DNA of 64,000 nt. Source: Paralvinella palmiformis (lineage: Eukaryota; Annelida; Polychaeta; Terebellida; Alvinellidae). The notes under the pieces are model-generated. The model had not been told where the DNA came from and ran no database searches. It worked only from the letters and a program-made list of their open reading frames with translations. The position numbers were made by a program, and so were the translations under genes. Positions 1 to 11,080 of this stretch are shown in pieces. The stretch lies in the NCBI GenBank assembly GCA_025642065.1, contig JAODUP010001183.1:1-64000 (forward strand). The letters run 5' to 3'. Numbering within the stretch: the stretch's first letter is position 1; every line of letters begins with the position of its first letter.

Positions 1-445
1 TATTACGGTCGTTTGCGCAGATGTCAGTCTTTTAATAGTAATTAAGATAAACAGTTTTAATAGTAGTCGCTTCATGACGCCTGCCCGTTGTAAAAACTGA
101 TATTTGAAGACAGCGACAATTGGGTTATATGGATTATATAGTATTGCTTTGAAGAAAGATAAAGCAATTGAAAAATAGCTATAAATAGAGCTGCTTAGAT
201 AATTAAGCTAAACATTCTCACTACTGCCGTGATCTGACTTGGGTGTTTTACACCCAAACTCCACGGCTGTAGGTGATTCGTATTTTGATTTTGCTTGGCG
301 GCTTAGGGACTGGTGAGACATTATACATGTCTCAGCAAGAAAAGTCGCCACTCTGGATTCAGTCCCCTGAAGAAACGTCCAGAGTTTGAATTCACGGTTC
401 GAGATTCTCTGTGCCTGTGCCTTATTATACACAGCTAAAACTCAC
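1..445 (+). repeat. Dispersed repeat R1, copy 1 (cut by window start)
   Basis: Nearly identical sequence recurs at 25495-25805 and 42075-42545 in the same orientation. The copy holds a perfect hairpin at 240-256 (TGGGTGT, 3-nt loop, ACACCCA) kept in all three copies. A second short hairpin lies around the GAGACAT/ATGTCTC arms near 320-338. A 74-codon open frame on minus (208-432) exists in every copy but has no recognisable domain. The 3' end (about 410-445) is the short tail shared with families R2 and R3. It is a non-autonomous mobile repeat by inference; class unknown. Confidence 0.8.
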
Positions 446-528
446 ATATATGTGCAATATAACCAAATAACAAGACTTCTATATTTATGTATAAATCATA
501 TAGGGCCAATCTATTAACAGAACTCGCC

Positions 529-546
529 GGGGGGGGGGGGGGGGGG
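529..546. repeat. Poly-G run, 18 G
   Basis: Uninterrupted run of 18 guanines. Such a run can form G-quadruplex structure and is prone to length errors in sequencing. Confidence 0.95.
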
Positions 547-708
547 TGTATCGGGAGAGGCGAAAATGCGTCATCACATTCAGACACATAAACTGTTATT
601 TACTTGTCTGGGCTGTAAGTAATATCACCTGTACCCTAGCCTTATTTAGCACTATACGGGGTTTGAGACATACGCTCACAGCAGATCGTACAGAATGGTC
701 GCGGTGAC

Positions 709-850
709 CTGAATTCGGTAAATATGCATATCAGCTTCAAAGCGGCAGCCCAGCCATCTTTATGAGGAGCGGAGGATGCGGTGGCTGGCAATTGTCGCTG
801 AGTATTACCCCCTTTTCTGGTGAATTCCGGAGAGACACCGGCTTCACCTC
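709..850 (-). other. Candidate exon in a GC-richer island
   Basis: On minus, a good 3' splice site (CTTATTACAG preceded by a pyrimidine-containing stretch) ends at 851. A frame stays open from 850 to a possible donor (GTCACC) at 708-703. The frame reads GEAGVSPEFTRKGGN then a stretch ending CIFTEF. The surrounding 640-1050 is richer in G and C than its flanks and several frames are open there, so open frame alone means little. No domain is recognised. It could equally be chance. Confidence 0.15.
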
Positions 851-1054
851 CTGTAATAAGTCGGCCAAACAATTGCAATTACCGACCCGAAATCCGTTTC
901 TTTCCCGGCCACCATCAACGGGATCTGGCTTCCCGCGATTCCTTTGTTGTTTCGGCGCGATTCCGACCAATTCGCTTTCATCTGGAGTGGTGTCCACGCT
1001 GATCCTACGACGAGAGCATCCAGTGTAATCTTTCGCGGCCACGAGTGGCCAGAT

Positions 1055-1287
1055 TTTGGGCTGAGTGAAAATACTATTATTTCTGTTATTGTCGGAGGTA
1101 TTATAATTATTATCATAATAGATATTATATGTACTGATATATATGCTTTATTTCCTGTTATAGCTGCGTTATATGTACTAATATATAACATTTGTTTTCT
1201 ATTTAGGTAGTAGTCGTTTGATCATAATTCTGTAAGAATTATAAACATCACGAAAACCTGAGCCCACGCCTTTATTATATGTAACAT

Positions 1288-1290
<3 letters not shown>
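1055..1290 (+). repeat. Dispersed repeat R3, copy 1
   Basis: Matches 31497-31720 in the same orientation, with shared blocks such as GGAGGTATTA and the end CGCCTTTATTATAT. It leads directly into a CA/TA microsatellite at 1290-1364. The final 45 bases (about 1246-1290) belong to the short 3' tail also present at the ends of R1 and R2. Origin unknown; non-autonomous mobile element by inference. Confidence 0.65.

Positions 1291-1364
<74 letters not shown>
1290..1364. repeat. (CA)n-(TA)n compound microsatellite
   Basis: About 43 bases of CA followed by about 33 bases of TA, directly after the R3 tail. Confidence 0.97.
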
Positions 1365-1367
<3 letters not shown>

Positions 1368-2111
1368 GCCCCCAAATAGAACGATCGTATTATCCATTGT
1401 GAGCAAGTTTGAACTGGTGAAATTTTGAAGCAGCATTTAAACTTGTCTTCGGATGACGCACTTATAATCTCCGCCGTCAACCAGTTCCACAAAGTTGATG
1501 GCTGGCTGTTGCGCTGCTAAGCTCACAATCGACACAAATTTGGCCCGAGACAAGACCAGTGACTATTTTATAATTGCCATCTTTTACTGGTGCCTGTCGA
1601 TAGCTCTGAGAATATATTAGCGGCAGGTTTGTGGAAATGACCGTCGTGCCAAAGACGAATAATAACAATTATCTATACGTTCGGTGGCCAAATCATCGGT
1701 TACAATAAGTGGAAATGCTTGTAAACAGCCTCATAAAGAGAGCACCGAAGTCTTGATCATATACATGTATTGTCTGACACGATAAGTATGGCTTAATAGT
1801 GACTGTAGGTGTTGTAGTGAACGATGACCATTAAATGCCAATTAAAAGCCCATACTTTATATTGGAAAAACAAACCATTTTATTAATTACTCCCAGGACA
1901 CATCGTGCTATCAAGGAAATTATAATTCAACTGTTTGCTAATGGGCTATTTACACAAGAAACGCACCGACTTCTTTTTTAATAGGCATGACTACATTTAT
2001 GACGAGCAACTATTGCCGTTTCGAAGCACATCAGCCATTTAAAATAAGTTTAATGAACAGTTTTAAAATAAGCTAATGGTACAAATAAATAACGCTTCTA
2101 CATCTGATTGA

Positions 2112-2113
<2 letters not shown>
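1365..2113. other. No recognisable feature
   Basis: AT-rich sequence. I see no repeat shared with other parts of the window and no coding motif. Short open frames at 1477-1668 on minus have no domain. Confidence 0.5.
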
Positions 2114-2167
<54 letters not shown>

Positions 2168-2195
2168 TATATATAAATATAAATATATATATATA
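2114..2195. repeat. (AT)n microsatellite, imperfect end
   Basis: About 52 perfect bases of AT then interrupted AT/AAAT sequence. Confidence 0.95.
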
Positions 2196-2453
2196 AAAAT
2201 AACAATATTGTTCTTTTGTCTAAATGCGCTCAGAGGCTTTGTTCTCCTTACTTCGACAACAAAGTGAGGATGAAAGTATTATGTACCTGTTGGGCCGAGT
2301 AGTTTATGTACCTACAGTAAGTGATATCATTTGGATAATAACCCCACCCAGCTATAACCACCATACAGTCTCTAGACACCGTGCTTTGTAACTGGAAATT
2401 CACTTCTGTTGACCGATAGGCTTAAGACATATAAAACATGTACGCGAGGGGGC

Positions 2454-2454
<1 letters not shown>

Positions 2455-2537
<83 letters not shown>
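2455..2537. repeat. (TA)n microsatellite
   Basis: Perfect TA array of about 83 bases; self-complementary and able to form a cruciform. Confidence 0.97.
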
Positions 2538-2539
<2 letters not shown>

Positions 2540-2812
2540 ATCCAACCTACTTGAGTTCAGCCGAAATAAAGTCAAGGACATAATCATAATGGCTTTTATC
2601 TACAGGCGCAGATTATTTGCTTGAGCCGTTTATTGTTATCCAGGTTTGGCTTTAAGCTAATTGTCCGCTAGATATTGATATAATAGTCTATGGGCTGATG
2701 AGTATGCGTCAGAAACCATCCTCCCCCTTCATATTCCATACCTGTCGCTCAGGTAAGAGGAGGTGGACTGGATTATTTTCTATTAGATGCCAGAAACCAT
2801 TTATTATTATTC

Positions 2813-2979
2813 ATACGTGGTCTAGCTGTAGCGTGTTGGACCACAGGTCACTACCACCCGCGTTCGAATCTCGGCATGGGCAAATCCGAAGCTCGTTTCA
2901 TCTTTGACTTCGTTTCACTACTTTTGGAGGTCGCTCAGTCCATTTAGCAACAGTGGCCGTAAAACACCAATCATTACCA
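2813..2979 (+). mobile_element. tRNA-derived SINE (family S), nearly full length
   Basis: The head keeps pol III promoter boxes: A-box-like GTGGTCTAGCTGTAG and B-box GTTCGAATCTC about 35 bases on. The body has the family block TTTGGAGGTCGCTCAG and the 3' block GTGGCCGTAAAACA. The first ten bases of the family (GGCGCCTCC) are missing or diverged. Compare the reference copy at 45979-46166. Confidence 0.85.
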
Positions 2980-4439
2980 TATGTTTACTCTATTTTATTT
3001 CTGGCGGTCAGAGGATACTCTGACGAAGACAATGTTAATACAAATGATATTATCTTATTTTGTCACTTTGGTCACATGTGGTATGATGTGTTACCCCACA
3101 TGTTCATGTGACATATAGGCGTTTAGCGGTTCTGAAAATCGTAGATAATAAAAAAGTACGTCAGAATGTTTCATGTCTAAGGTAAACCATATTAGACCGA
3201 TTTGTCCTTCGCATTATTTATTATAATAAAACAATAATCTGTTCATCAAACGTATATATTGTGAGCGAAATACTTCACGATTTTATTACCACCGAATTTG
3301 TTGTGGTGGCCATTTTGAAAATGTGCATCAAGTTTCGATGTTAACAACAACACAATTAGTAAACGTCGGTTGGAGTTCTTTGAACAAAATTTATGCCATG
3401 TATGGAAATTTATTTGCCAATTTGGTGGGGATCTTTCACCATCCTGGAGACAATCGTTTCTGAAGGACAAATGATAGTCATAAATCTTCGGCTTGCTTGT
3501 AAAAAGGTTTCGCCAGCGAACATTTCCATAAGCATTTCATTATTATACAATAATGAGGCCACCACATCAGAATCCAACTAGACGGCAACCGTCTGATTAG
3601 GGTTACGATTCCTGAGCCATATCACGGATAGTCGTGTTAATTAATTGCTGCACGGAATTAACCCAATTAAGCACAAGGAGACTGCTAATGAAGCTTGGTC
3701 GTATCAATAGACGAAGTCCGAATGCGTTCGATCCAGCAATTCTTTTCGATGTAATACGGCTACGACTTTAATGGTTATTTCCTCGAAAAAAATCTTGTTA
3801 AGGCACTCTTCTGGTTTATGGAATGCATGCAACAACATTTTGTTCCTTTCCCAGCGTTATTGCTTACGAGGAGCAAACGCCAGCAACCCAGCGAAAGATG
3901 AAAGATAGTCTTCTAATCAATTGGAAGTCGCGGTGTATGATGCGCTACTTTGTGGTATTAGTTGTCCGTTTGTGTGTAGGTGTGTGTCTCTGTTATCCGG
4001 ATGTATCGATTACTTATATCGATTTCATGATCGTACCATCGAGTCAATGATGATCATGCCACGGATCAATAGGGTGTGACTGATGGTAGCTTCTGAGGCC
4101 GAACCACTATGTCTATATCATGACGGCTCTTGTCGTTTTGATTAGCTTCCCTCTAAGCTACAACGCAACGTTTGCCATTACAGATTCCGTTTCATCAGCA
4201 GTTAGCCTTATAGTTTTGGCTCCTTTAAATGATTCCAAATTCACTCAAATTATTACACCTATTCAGTCAATCTTCTTAGTTCTTGCCGTAACATCTAATT
4301 GGACTCCAATTGGACTATTTTGCCACTTCTATTCAATCACGAGGCGGTAACCCACAATAACAAACTGAATACTGATTTATGTAATTTGTACAGATGTTAG
4401 TGTCAGATCAGACATTCTATGGATACTGATACAAAGAAT
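2980..4439. other. No recognisable feature
   Basis: AT-rich, unique within the window as far as I can see. Open frames of 60-76 codons on both strands (3246-3581, 3823-4050, 4120-4350) show no motif and no splice context that singles them out. Confidence 0.5.
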
Positions 4440-4565
4440 AACAACCATCCATCTATTTATGCTTTCATATATACATGCATATACAAACATGTATGCATAC
4501 ATGTATAAATACATACATGTATACACGCATTCATACATACATAGATACGTATGTAAATACGGATT
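4440..4565. repeat. Degenerate (ATAC/ATGT)n tetranucleotide repeat
   Basis: Runs of CATACATGTATA-type units with many substitutions; an old microsatellite. Confidence 0.75.
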
Positions 4566-4613
4566 TATATAGTTATCCATTAGATTATGTAATTGTTTTC
4601 ATATATATATATG

Positions 4614-4701
4614 ACCAAGAGCATATCTGAAGGGTGTTTCAACTTTGACTTCGCTTCATTACCTTTGGAACTAGCCGTAAAATATCAATCATAATCATCA
4701 T

Positions 4702-4734
<33 letters not shown>

Positions 4735-4735
4735 A
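4614..4735 (+). mobile_element. SINE family S, 3' part plus expanded (TCA)n tail
   Basis: Starts inside the element at GCATATCTGAAGGGTG and runs through the GCCGTAAAATATCAATCAT end into about 45 bases of CAT repeat (4690-4733). The head with the promoter boxes is absent. The trinucleotide array is the element's own tail, expanded. Confidence 0.8.
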
Positions 4736-5430
4736 TATGGCCAAGTATACACGTTCAAACAATCCCATATATATTGAACGACCTAACTATGCTACCGTAT
4801 CGACCTATTCTTGTCTGCGTGCGCGTGCATACATACACACGCACGCGCGCATCCACGCGCACACACTCAAATAACAACAGCAGTAATGTTATTAGCGACG
4901 TGTTTTCACCGTGACATCGGCTACCATCTGTCAGATGTCGGACAACTTTGACAGCCCGCTGTCTGGTTTATAGATCAAGAGACACGTGAATTTAGCCGTC
5001 TACGTTCTTTCTGTACACACCCCATAGCCATTGCCGTAGCATTGTTGTATTAATGATGGCGATATCTTGAGAAGACAGTGTCATATCATTTGGTTAGGGA
5101 AATAGGAGAAAGTATTTGTCTGGTTAGAAAGAATTTAGAGGAAAGTAGATAGCCGGTGATAAATATGACACCTTACCACTTGACGTGTACACATTTAATT
5201 CTAGTTTACAGGGACAAATACACAGGGACACAGGTGTATATACGCTCATACACACGATAGAATATTAATTTTACGCCGAGAAACAAATCTAAACTAGGTG
5301 AGAGGAACCGGTGCAGCACAGGCGCTACCTTCTAACTGTACAAGTCAACTGGATCCACAGTTATTGTGATACCAAAATTAGTACGGTTTTGATTAAGGCA
5401 GTAAAATACCTCGTCCAATGTCTACTGTTA
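4736..5430. other. No recognisable feature beyond short CA/CG-rich runs
   Basis: Contains a GC-containing CA-like stretch at 4817-4866. Nothing else stands out. Confidence 0.5.
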
Positions 5431-5597
5431 TTGATGCTGATGCCACTTTGCGCACATGGTAGGCTAAGTGGACCGAGCGACCTCCAAAGGTAATGAAGTG
5501 AAGTAAAAGATGAAACACCATTCAGATATGCCCGCGCCGAGATTCGAACTCAGATGGTTGTGATATGTGGCCCAACGCGCTAGCACTAGACCATGGA

Positions 5598-5600
<3 letters not shown>
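5431..5600 (-). mobile_element. SINE family S, minus orientation
   Basis: Reverse complement of the family. Body block CGACCTCCAAAGG at 5479, B-box complement GAGATTCGAACTC near 5540, and A-box complement CTAGACCATGGAG at the 3' side. The head is followed at once by a TA array (5601-5634), so the insertion abuts or was later flanked by a microsatellite. Confidence 0.85.

Positions 5601-5634
<34 letters not shown>
5601..5634. repeat. (AT)n microsatellite
   Basis: About 34 bases of AT next to the SINE head. Confidence 0.95.
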
Positions 5635-5636
<2 letters not shown>

Positions 5637-5727
5637 GCAATATTACTTTTAATCTATGATCAGCTAATAATGATATAGTCAAAATGTATTTAAATCCAAA
5701 GGGATAAAAGTTAGCTAGACATTCTAT

Positions 5728-5769
5728 GCAACCTGATGAAGACTTGAATAGGTCGAAACCGGTCGTTGC
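5728..5769 (+). ncRNA. Hammerhead-ribozyme-like motif (type I)
   Basis: Seen in order: stem I strand GCAAC (5728-5732); core CTGATGA (5733-5739); an extra A (5740); stem II GAC/GTC (5741-5743 with 5752-5754) closing an 8-nt loop; core GAAA (5755-5758); a tiny stem III, ACC against GGT (5758-5763, no loop); C at 5764 as the expected cleavage position; and stem I return strand GTTGC (5765-5769), a perfect 5-bp match to the first. Very short stem III is typical of hammerheads in Penelope-like retroelements and retrozymes, which act as dimers. The extra A after CTGATGA departs from consensus, so activity is uncertain. No coding part of a retroelement is visible nearby. Confidence 0.5.
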
Positions 5770-6079
5770 TATTGGGTTGAGTCGTGTTATATCGCTGCTA
5801 TTAGTATTAATCTGAATTTATTCTGATTTATGCTTAGATTATTCATACTGTGTATTAATATTTTATTTTTCCATTTTAGACTTAATCTTTCTTGGCCGTA
5901 GTGTTCGACACAAAGCCTGGTTTTGTTTTAATCATAGTTTCTTTTTTATATTTAGATTATCCTCTTCTGGATTATTTTAGAAATTAGTTTTTTTCTTTCA
6001 TTTTTCTCAAATTTTAACGGTAATTAATTATATTTCAATTAAATATTTAAAAAAAATCAGTTTGGAGTTATAATTGTTG
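5770..6079. other. AT-rich stretch, possibly the rest of the hammerhead-bearing element
   Basis: No domain or repeat is recognised. If the motif at 5728-5769 belongs to a Penelope-like terminal repeat, this stretch would be its downstream part. Confidence 0.3.
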
Positions 6080-6321
<242 letters not shown>

Positions 6322-6714
6322 CGTTTGTTCTTTGCAATTTACCATGTCCCGAATGTACCCAGATTTCTAGCCTAATCTTGTTATGGACAAAAAGGAAATA
6401 AGGAAAGGTCAAACAATATCTAATAATATCCCTGTCCTCAACATCTACTCAACGAAACGACCAAATGATTAGTGACAGTCATTACGCTTTATTTTGACTG
6501 GGAAGATTGTGACAAATTTCACCAACTATTCGATGTACATCTGAAAGGACAAGAAAATATGATATTTTGTCACGTGATACACGTATCAACCGGATACAGT
6601 TAATGCCGTACCGGAAGTATCAGAATTTGAATTACAATTAAAGAAGAAATAAGTGAATAAAACTAAATTAGTGAATCAAATAAATCTAAGAGCATTTGTG
6701 ACCAAAAACCTTTA

Positions 6715-6830
6715 ATACCCGGGTTCAAACCCCGACTGCGCTACGTCTGATGGGTGTTTCATCCTTCAATTCGTCATTTTGCCTTTGGAGGTGGCTTGGC
6801 CCATTCAGTCCCCGTGATGACAATAGTGGT
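6715..6830 (+). mobile_element. SINE family S, partial and diverged
   Basis: Begins near the B box (GGGTTCAAACCCC) and runs through GTCTGATGGGTGTTTCATC and TTGCCTTTGGAGGTGGCT to CCCATTCAG. The A-box end and the 3' tail are missing or too diverged to trace. Confidence 0.75.
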
Positions 6831-6880
6831 GGTAGGACAGCAACATTTCAACATTCTCTTTTGTTTCTGATTCTGTCTAT

Positions 6881-6927
6881 CAGTCAGTCAGTCAGTCAGT
6901 GTGTCTGTCTGTCTGTCTCTCTGTCTT
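6881..6927. repeat. (CAGT)n-(GTCT)n microsatellite
   Basis: About five CAGT units then GTCT/CTCT units. Confidence 0.9.
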
Positions 6928-7139
6928 TCGACATCTTCCCTCTATCCGATTTCCCTCATCTCATCGGTTTCCTTTCATTCTTGTCCTAGTATCGCTGTCT
7001 ACATACGACACCTGACTCAGTATTATTAATGGGGTATAATTTATCAATAGGTTTGAGAGGATTCTCATCAGCAAACTGACACTGAACCACCAGACAAAGA
7101 TAACAAGTCTCGGCCCAGTGTCAATATGGAGGATGTCGG

Positions 7140-7330
7140 GCGATAAGTATTCTTGTCTACCGACTGACTGACCAGCCGATCCATCCGCGGACAGACTGAT
7201 CCGGACTGCCCGAGGAACTGATCAATGAATGAAGTTGCGGATCAACAGATCAGCTGACCAAGCATCTGATATAATAATGTCGGATTGACTAATTGATAGG
7301 ATCAGCGACTGGTTGGTTAGTGATTGATTC
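7140..7330. repeat. Degenerate (CTGA)n-like tetranucleotide region
   Basis: Many spaced CTGA/GATC-type words (GACTGACTGACC and others) suggest a decayed tetranucleotide array. Confidence 0.4.
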
Positions 7331-7383
7331 TGCCCATTGGCAAAAGTGGCCGTAAAACATCAATCATCATCAGCATCATCTTC
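7325..7383 (+). mobile_element. SINE family S, 3' tail fragment
   Basis: GCCCATTGGCAAAAGTGGCC then GTAAAACATCAATCATCATC matches the last 55 bases of the reference SINE at 45979-46166. Confidence 0.75.
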
Positions 7384-9208
7384 TTCTCAGGGATATTCTT
7401 CAATGAAGTAATAGCACATAATTGTGGGTTTTACATTAAGCAAAATTAGCAACGAAATAGTAAACTAAAAAGTTCACTTTATTTCTTCGTGATAAAATTA
7501 TCGATTATTTGCCACTTTATTGTCAGATGACATAAAATGTAAGGCAGGCCATGCCAAAGAACGAAAAGAATGAAAGGTCACTAGGTGAACATCTCTCAGT
7601 CGGCCAGTCCTTCAAGAACAAGTTTCAATTTTCAAACATATTCTTTTACATGATTTCCCGAAACTTTCCCAGCTAATTTCGGGACTTAAATAAAGGGACA
7701 TTTCAGCTTGTAAACAATGTTATAACATGAGATCACACAGTGGAAAACGTTATTATTCAAGGTTTACTCTGCGTGATTAATTCGAAGTGACAGTAATTCG
7801 TTGCTTTTAAAAAGGTCGTATTCAGCGAATGACGTTTCGTGTTGTGCATCTAATCTAATACTGACATGGTTTGAACTACGGACCAGTGTCAAGTTTCGTG
7901 GTAATTTTGTAATTTAAGACAAACAAAGGTTTTCTTCACTGCCTATTACTGTAAGGCAAAGCTGATTAGGGGACTTTCTTTAAGTATTGTAAAATCCTTT
8001 AAATTATGGATCACACCTGGAACGAGCTCATCTAGACGGAAGGAATGGACGGACGGTAGAACAGGCAGACAGATGAAGAGTGTTGGATTGGAGAAGAAAC
8101 AGCATGGAAACAATCCTGAACAAATTAAAGAACTATACTCGGAAGCTACTATATCCCAGTATTTTGGGAAATTTTCCATAAATGTGCAATTGGGTTAATG
8201 GGCCAATTATATATGTTGGAACCAATTCTTATTAAAGAGTGATAATAGATAAAAGATGTTCGTGTAAACATATTGATAATTCTTAGGACTACGAATTGGC
8301 ACATTCCATGGTCTGTAGATGATTTTCACAAATTGTACAGCTTCGTCCTTCAGAGAGCAGAGGAATTTAAGTGCGTTCTATAAATATGGTGATAAGAATT
8401 AAATAGCTGATTATTACATTTTTTTTATTATACCAGAGGCGATTAGTCAATTAAGGGCGGAAAGCCATTGGCTTGTGTGAGTATTTCTCGTAGTAGATGT
8501 TTAATTTCGATTTATAATGTGATCGTGACGTACATAGGAATTCAAGAGTAAAACGATATAAACATATTAAATCAAGTCGACATCAGCCAGTTTTATATTA
8601 TCCAACTGAGGGACGACAGTTTTCATACTAAGCAGTGCCCGACTAAATTCCGCACGCGCGCGTACACGCGTGCATCCATCGGCTTTCTCTCCCCTCTCTC
8701 TCTCAAATTCGGTATGCGCATGCTCAAATAATGACATCCATCATCAGGATGTAATCAAGCGCCGTCCTCATTGTTTCATTCTATGCCATCAATCAAACAT
8801 TTCCAGCCATCATTTCTAAGCCGAACTACCGATTTAAAGCGCGCCTACTGGCCCAGTACCTCTCAATCTTACAATCCATCAAATACTTCACGCCCTCCGT
8901 CTGAAGATAGGAAAACCTAATGGATACTTCCATCTTTCGTAGATCTGAAGAAAAAAGCGATTTCTTTTCAATAATCCGGTTACTCGGCACGCCTCAGCCA
9001 GCTGACATCGGTCGGGCTCGGCTTCTACAATGGCGTTATCGCATTAGCGGCATTCCGAGTTAGGGACGAGCGCCTAATGATAATAAGCTTGGAATGGATG
9101 TTGACCTGGCAGCTTCTTCCTTTCGCTATTTTACATACTACTTTAATGACACCGATAAAACACCTGGTGTCACAGAAATGGTTTGGATGTAAATGGGGAA
9201 GCAACACG

Positions 9209-9211
<3 letters not shown>
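7384..9211. other. No recognisable feature
   Basis: About 1.8 kb without shared repeats or coding motifs that I can identify. A CG-alternating stretch lies at 8651-8670. The 8820-9060 part is somewhat GC-richer but shows no open frame worth naming. Confidence 0.5.

Positions 9212-9289
<78 letters not shown>
9212..9289. repeat. (TA)n microsatellite
   Basis: About 78 bases of perfect TA. Confidence 0.97.
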
Positions 9290-9291
<2 letters not shown>

Positions 9292-10414
9292 GATATTCAC
9301 CGATTTGCAGTTAAAACCCAAACTGATCTTGAGACAGGGAAGTGTGCTCCGATTCACCAAGTCGGAGTGACCCAGAAAGCCGCTGAAGCACCACGCCTTT
9401 TCCTGTACGGACTGACTTGCCAACGTGCCGGATCCTAAGGCGACAGACATGCCTGGATTATTACTAGCCTCGCATTCAACGGTCGTACCTCAGCTCTTCC
9501 TGGATCAGTGAGACTTACTGTAAATCTAAGTTATTTATATATGATAGAAAGAACAGAAACTAGTGATAACACTGTTGTAGATAGTTGTGTACAGACATGT
9601 AACAATAGCCCTCATATATCTGGAGAAAGGATTTTTTTAGTATAGACGTGATTACTGAGCACACATATCTAAAACATTAAACACCTTGTTTTTGAAGGTC
9701 ATTGCTGACATTTATCATTCCAATTACCCCGTTACGAAAACTAATAATTACAAAAGAGGATATGTTTTTAACCCGCCCCCCTTTCATCTCACATTATGAC
9801 AGAATACATTCAACAATGCCAGTCTCTTCGGAAATAACCCATACTCGGTTATGACAAATTTCATGAGGAGGCACTCGGTTAAGATATTGTTGAGAAGGTC
9901 AATGGTCTATGGAAGAACGAGCGTAGCTTTTTTGTTTATGGCGTCCAGTAGCTGTTACTGCTGAAAAATTGAAGATTGAAGATCCTAACCTTAAACAAAA
10001 TTTGGCGTTATAAAGGTAAGCTTCATCGAGGGTTCTGTACCAAAAACAGACCTGAGAACGTCTCATCTACTTCCGGCTAGACTTCCTTTTTCATTTGGCT
10101 TTTCCGCCTACAACGGAACTAGCTTTCCAAATTGTCTTAGTTTGTTTGAGCGAGAGAAAAGCTCTCCTTTATAAAGTGCAGATTATACAGCCATCAAATC
10201 CCCTATTTATGTCTAATCGGGGCCAGGCACTGACACACATTTTTGAGCGTTCTAATTTTGGGCTTGAAACCACTCAATCGCGTAGTAAGCCCCTCGTCGT
10301 ATAAAAGTTAGCAGCGTCATCCGCTATATCTGTCTCAATTTGTGTATTAAGTGATGCCTCAAGGATCAGCGGACAATTGTCGTTTCTTCGCGAATTTCTT
10401 TGATTATTAGGAGG
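9290..10414. other. No recognisable feature
   Basis: No repeat family member or coding motif is recognised. Confidence 0.5.
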
Positions 10415-10585
10415 GGAGCCAACGAATATCATAGTGGTTATGGCACGGTGCTACAAACCTTGACTATACAGTTCGAATCCACCCAAGGTAGATGTGTTTG
10501 TGGGGATCTATTTTCCCTAGGAAGCGACCTATCGATTATATGTCTAAGGTGTGTGTAGTGGTAGGACTAAACAAACCATTTCCTC
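10415..10585 (+). mobile_element. Possible second tRNA-like SINE family (S2)
   Basis: TAGTGGTTATGGCACGG resembles an A box and CAGTTCGAATCCACC a B box about 36 bases later, as in a tRNA gene. Downstream words (TATGTCTAAGGT, ACTAAACAAACC) resemble those after a similar head at 40375-40560. No acceptor stem is visible, so a functional tRNA is unlikely. Confidence 0.4.
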
Positions 10586-10587
10586 TC

Positions 10588-10918
10588 CTCACTCACTCAC
10601 TCACTCACTCACTCACTCACTCACTCACTCACTCACTCACTCACTCACTCACTCACTCACTCACTCACTCACTCACTCACTCACTCACTCACTCACTCAC
10701 TCACTCACTCACTCACTCACTCACTCACTCACTCACTCACTCACTCACATCACTCACCACACTCACTCCTCACTCCCACTCACCACACTCACTCACTCAC
10801 TCACTCACTCACTCACTCACTCACTCACTCACTCACTCACTCACTCACTCACTCACTCACTCACTCACTCACTCACCATTCACTCACTCACTCACTCACT
10901 CACTCACTCACTCACTCA
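10588..10918. repeat. (CTCA)n microsatellite, about 330 bp
   Basis: Two long perfect blocks (10589-10747, 10785-10873) and a third after a short break, all of the CTCA unit, with a degenerate middle. Open frames reading LTHS repeats are translations of the array. Confidence 0.98.
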
Positions 10919-10969
10919 TATCTCGACTAAAAGACGCCATAACTTAATCAACGGCCATCAAGCCTGTCT

Positions 10970-11080
10970 ACGAGTGAGCTAGTGAGTGAGTACATGAGTG
11001 AGGGGCTGTTTCTTTAGCGGCAGCATAGAGCACGGCCGGATATATGACTCGCGGACGATTCTGCAGGTAATTATTCCACC
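10970..11080 (+). repeat. (GTGA)n-type segment plus flank shared with 34490-34600
   Basis: GTGAGCTAGTGAGTGAGTA then a flank with TTTAGC, CAC and ATATGACTCGCGG matches the order of words after the GAGT run at 34490-34600. It lies about 50 bases after the long CTCA array and in the opposite strand sense. Confidence 0.45.

Noticed and set aside
208..432. Conserved 74-codon minus frame in repeat R1 as a gene
   Set aside because: Its conservation follows from the recent spread of the whole repeat; non-coding parts are equally conserved and no domain is seen.
2372..2624. Open frames rich in alternating Ile-Tyr on both strands
   Set aside because: Translation of a TA microsatellite; the same applies to all IY, HT, VC and LTHS repeat frames in the window.
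10588..10918. CRISPR-like array
   Set aside because: A perfect 4-base tandem without spacers in an animal-type genome; a simple microsatellite.
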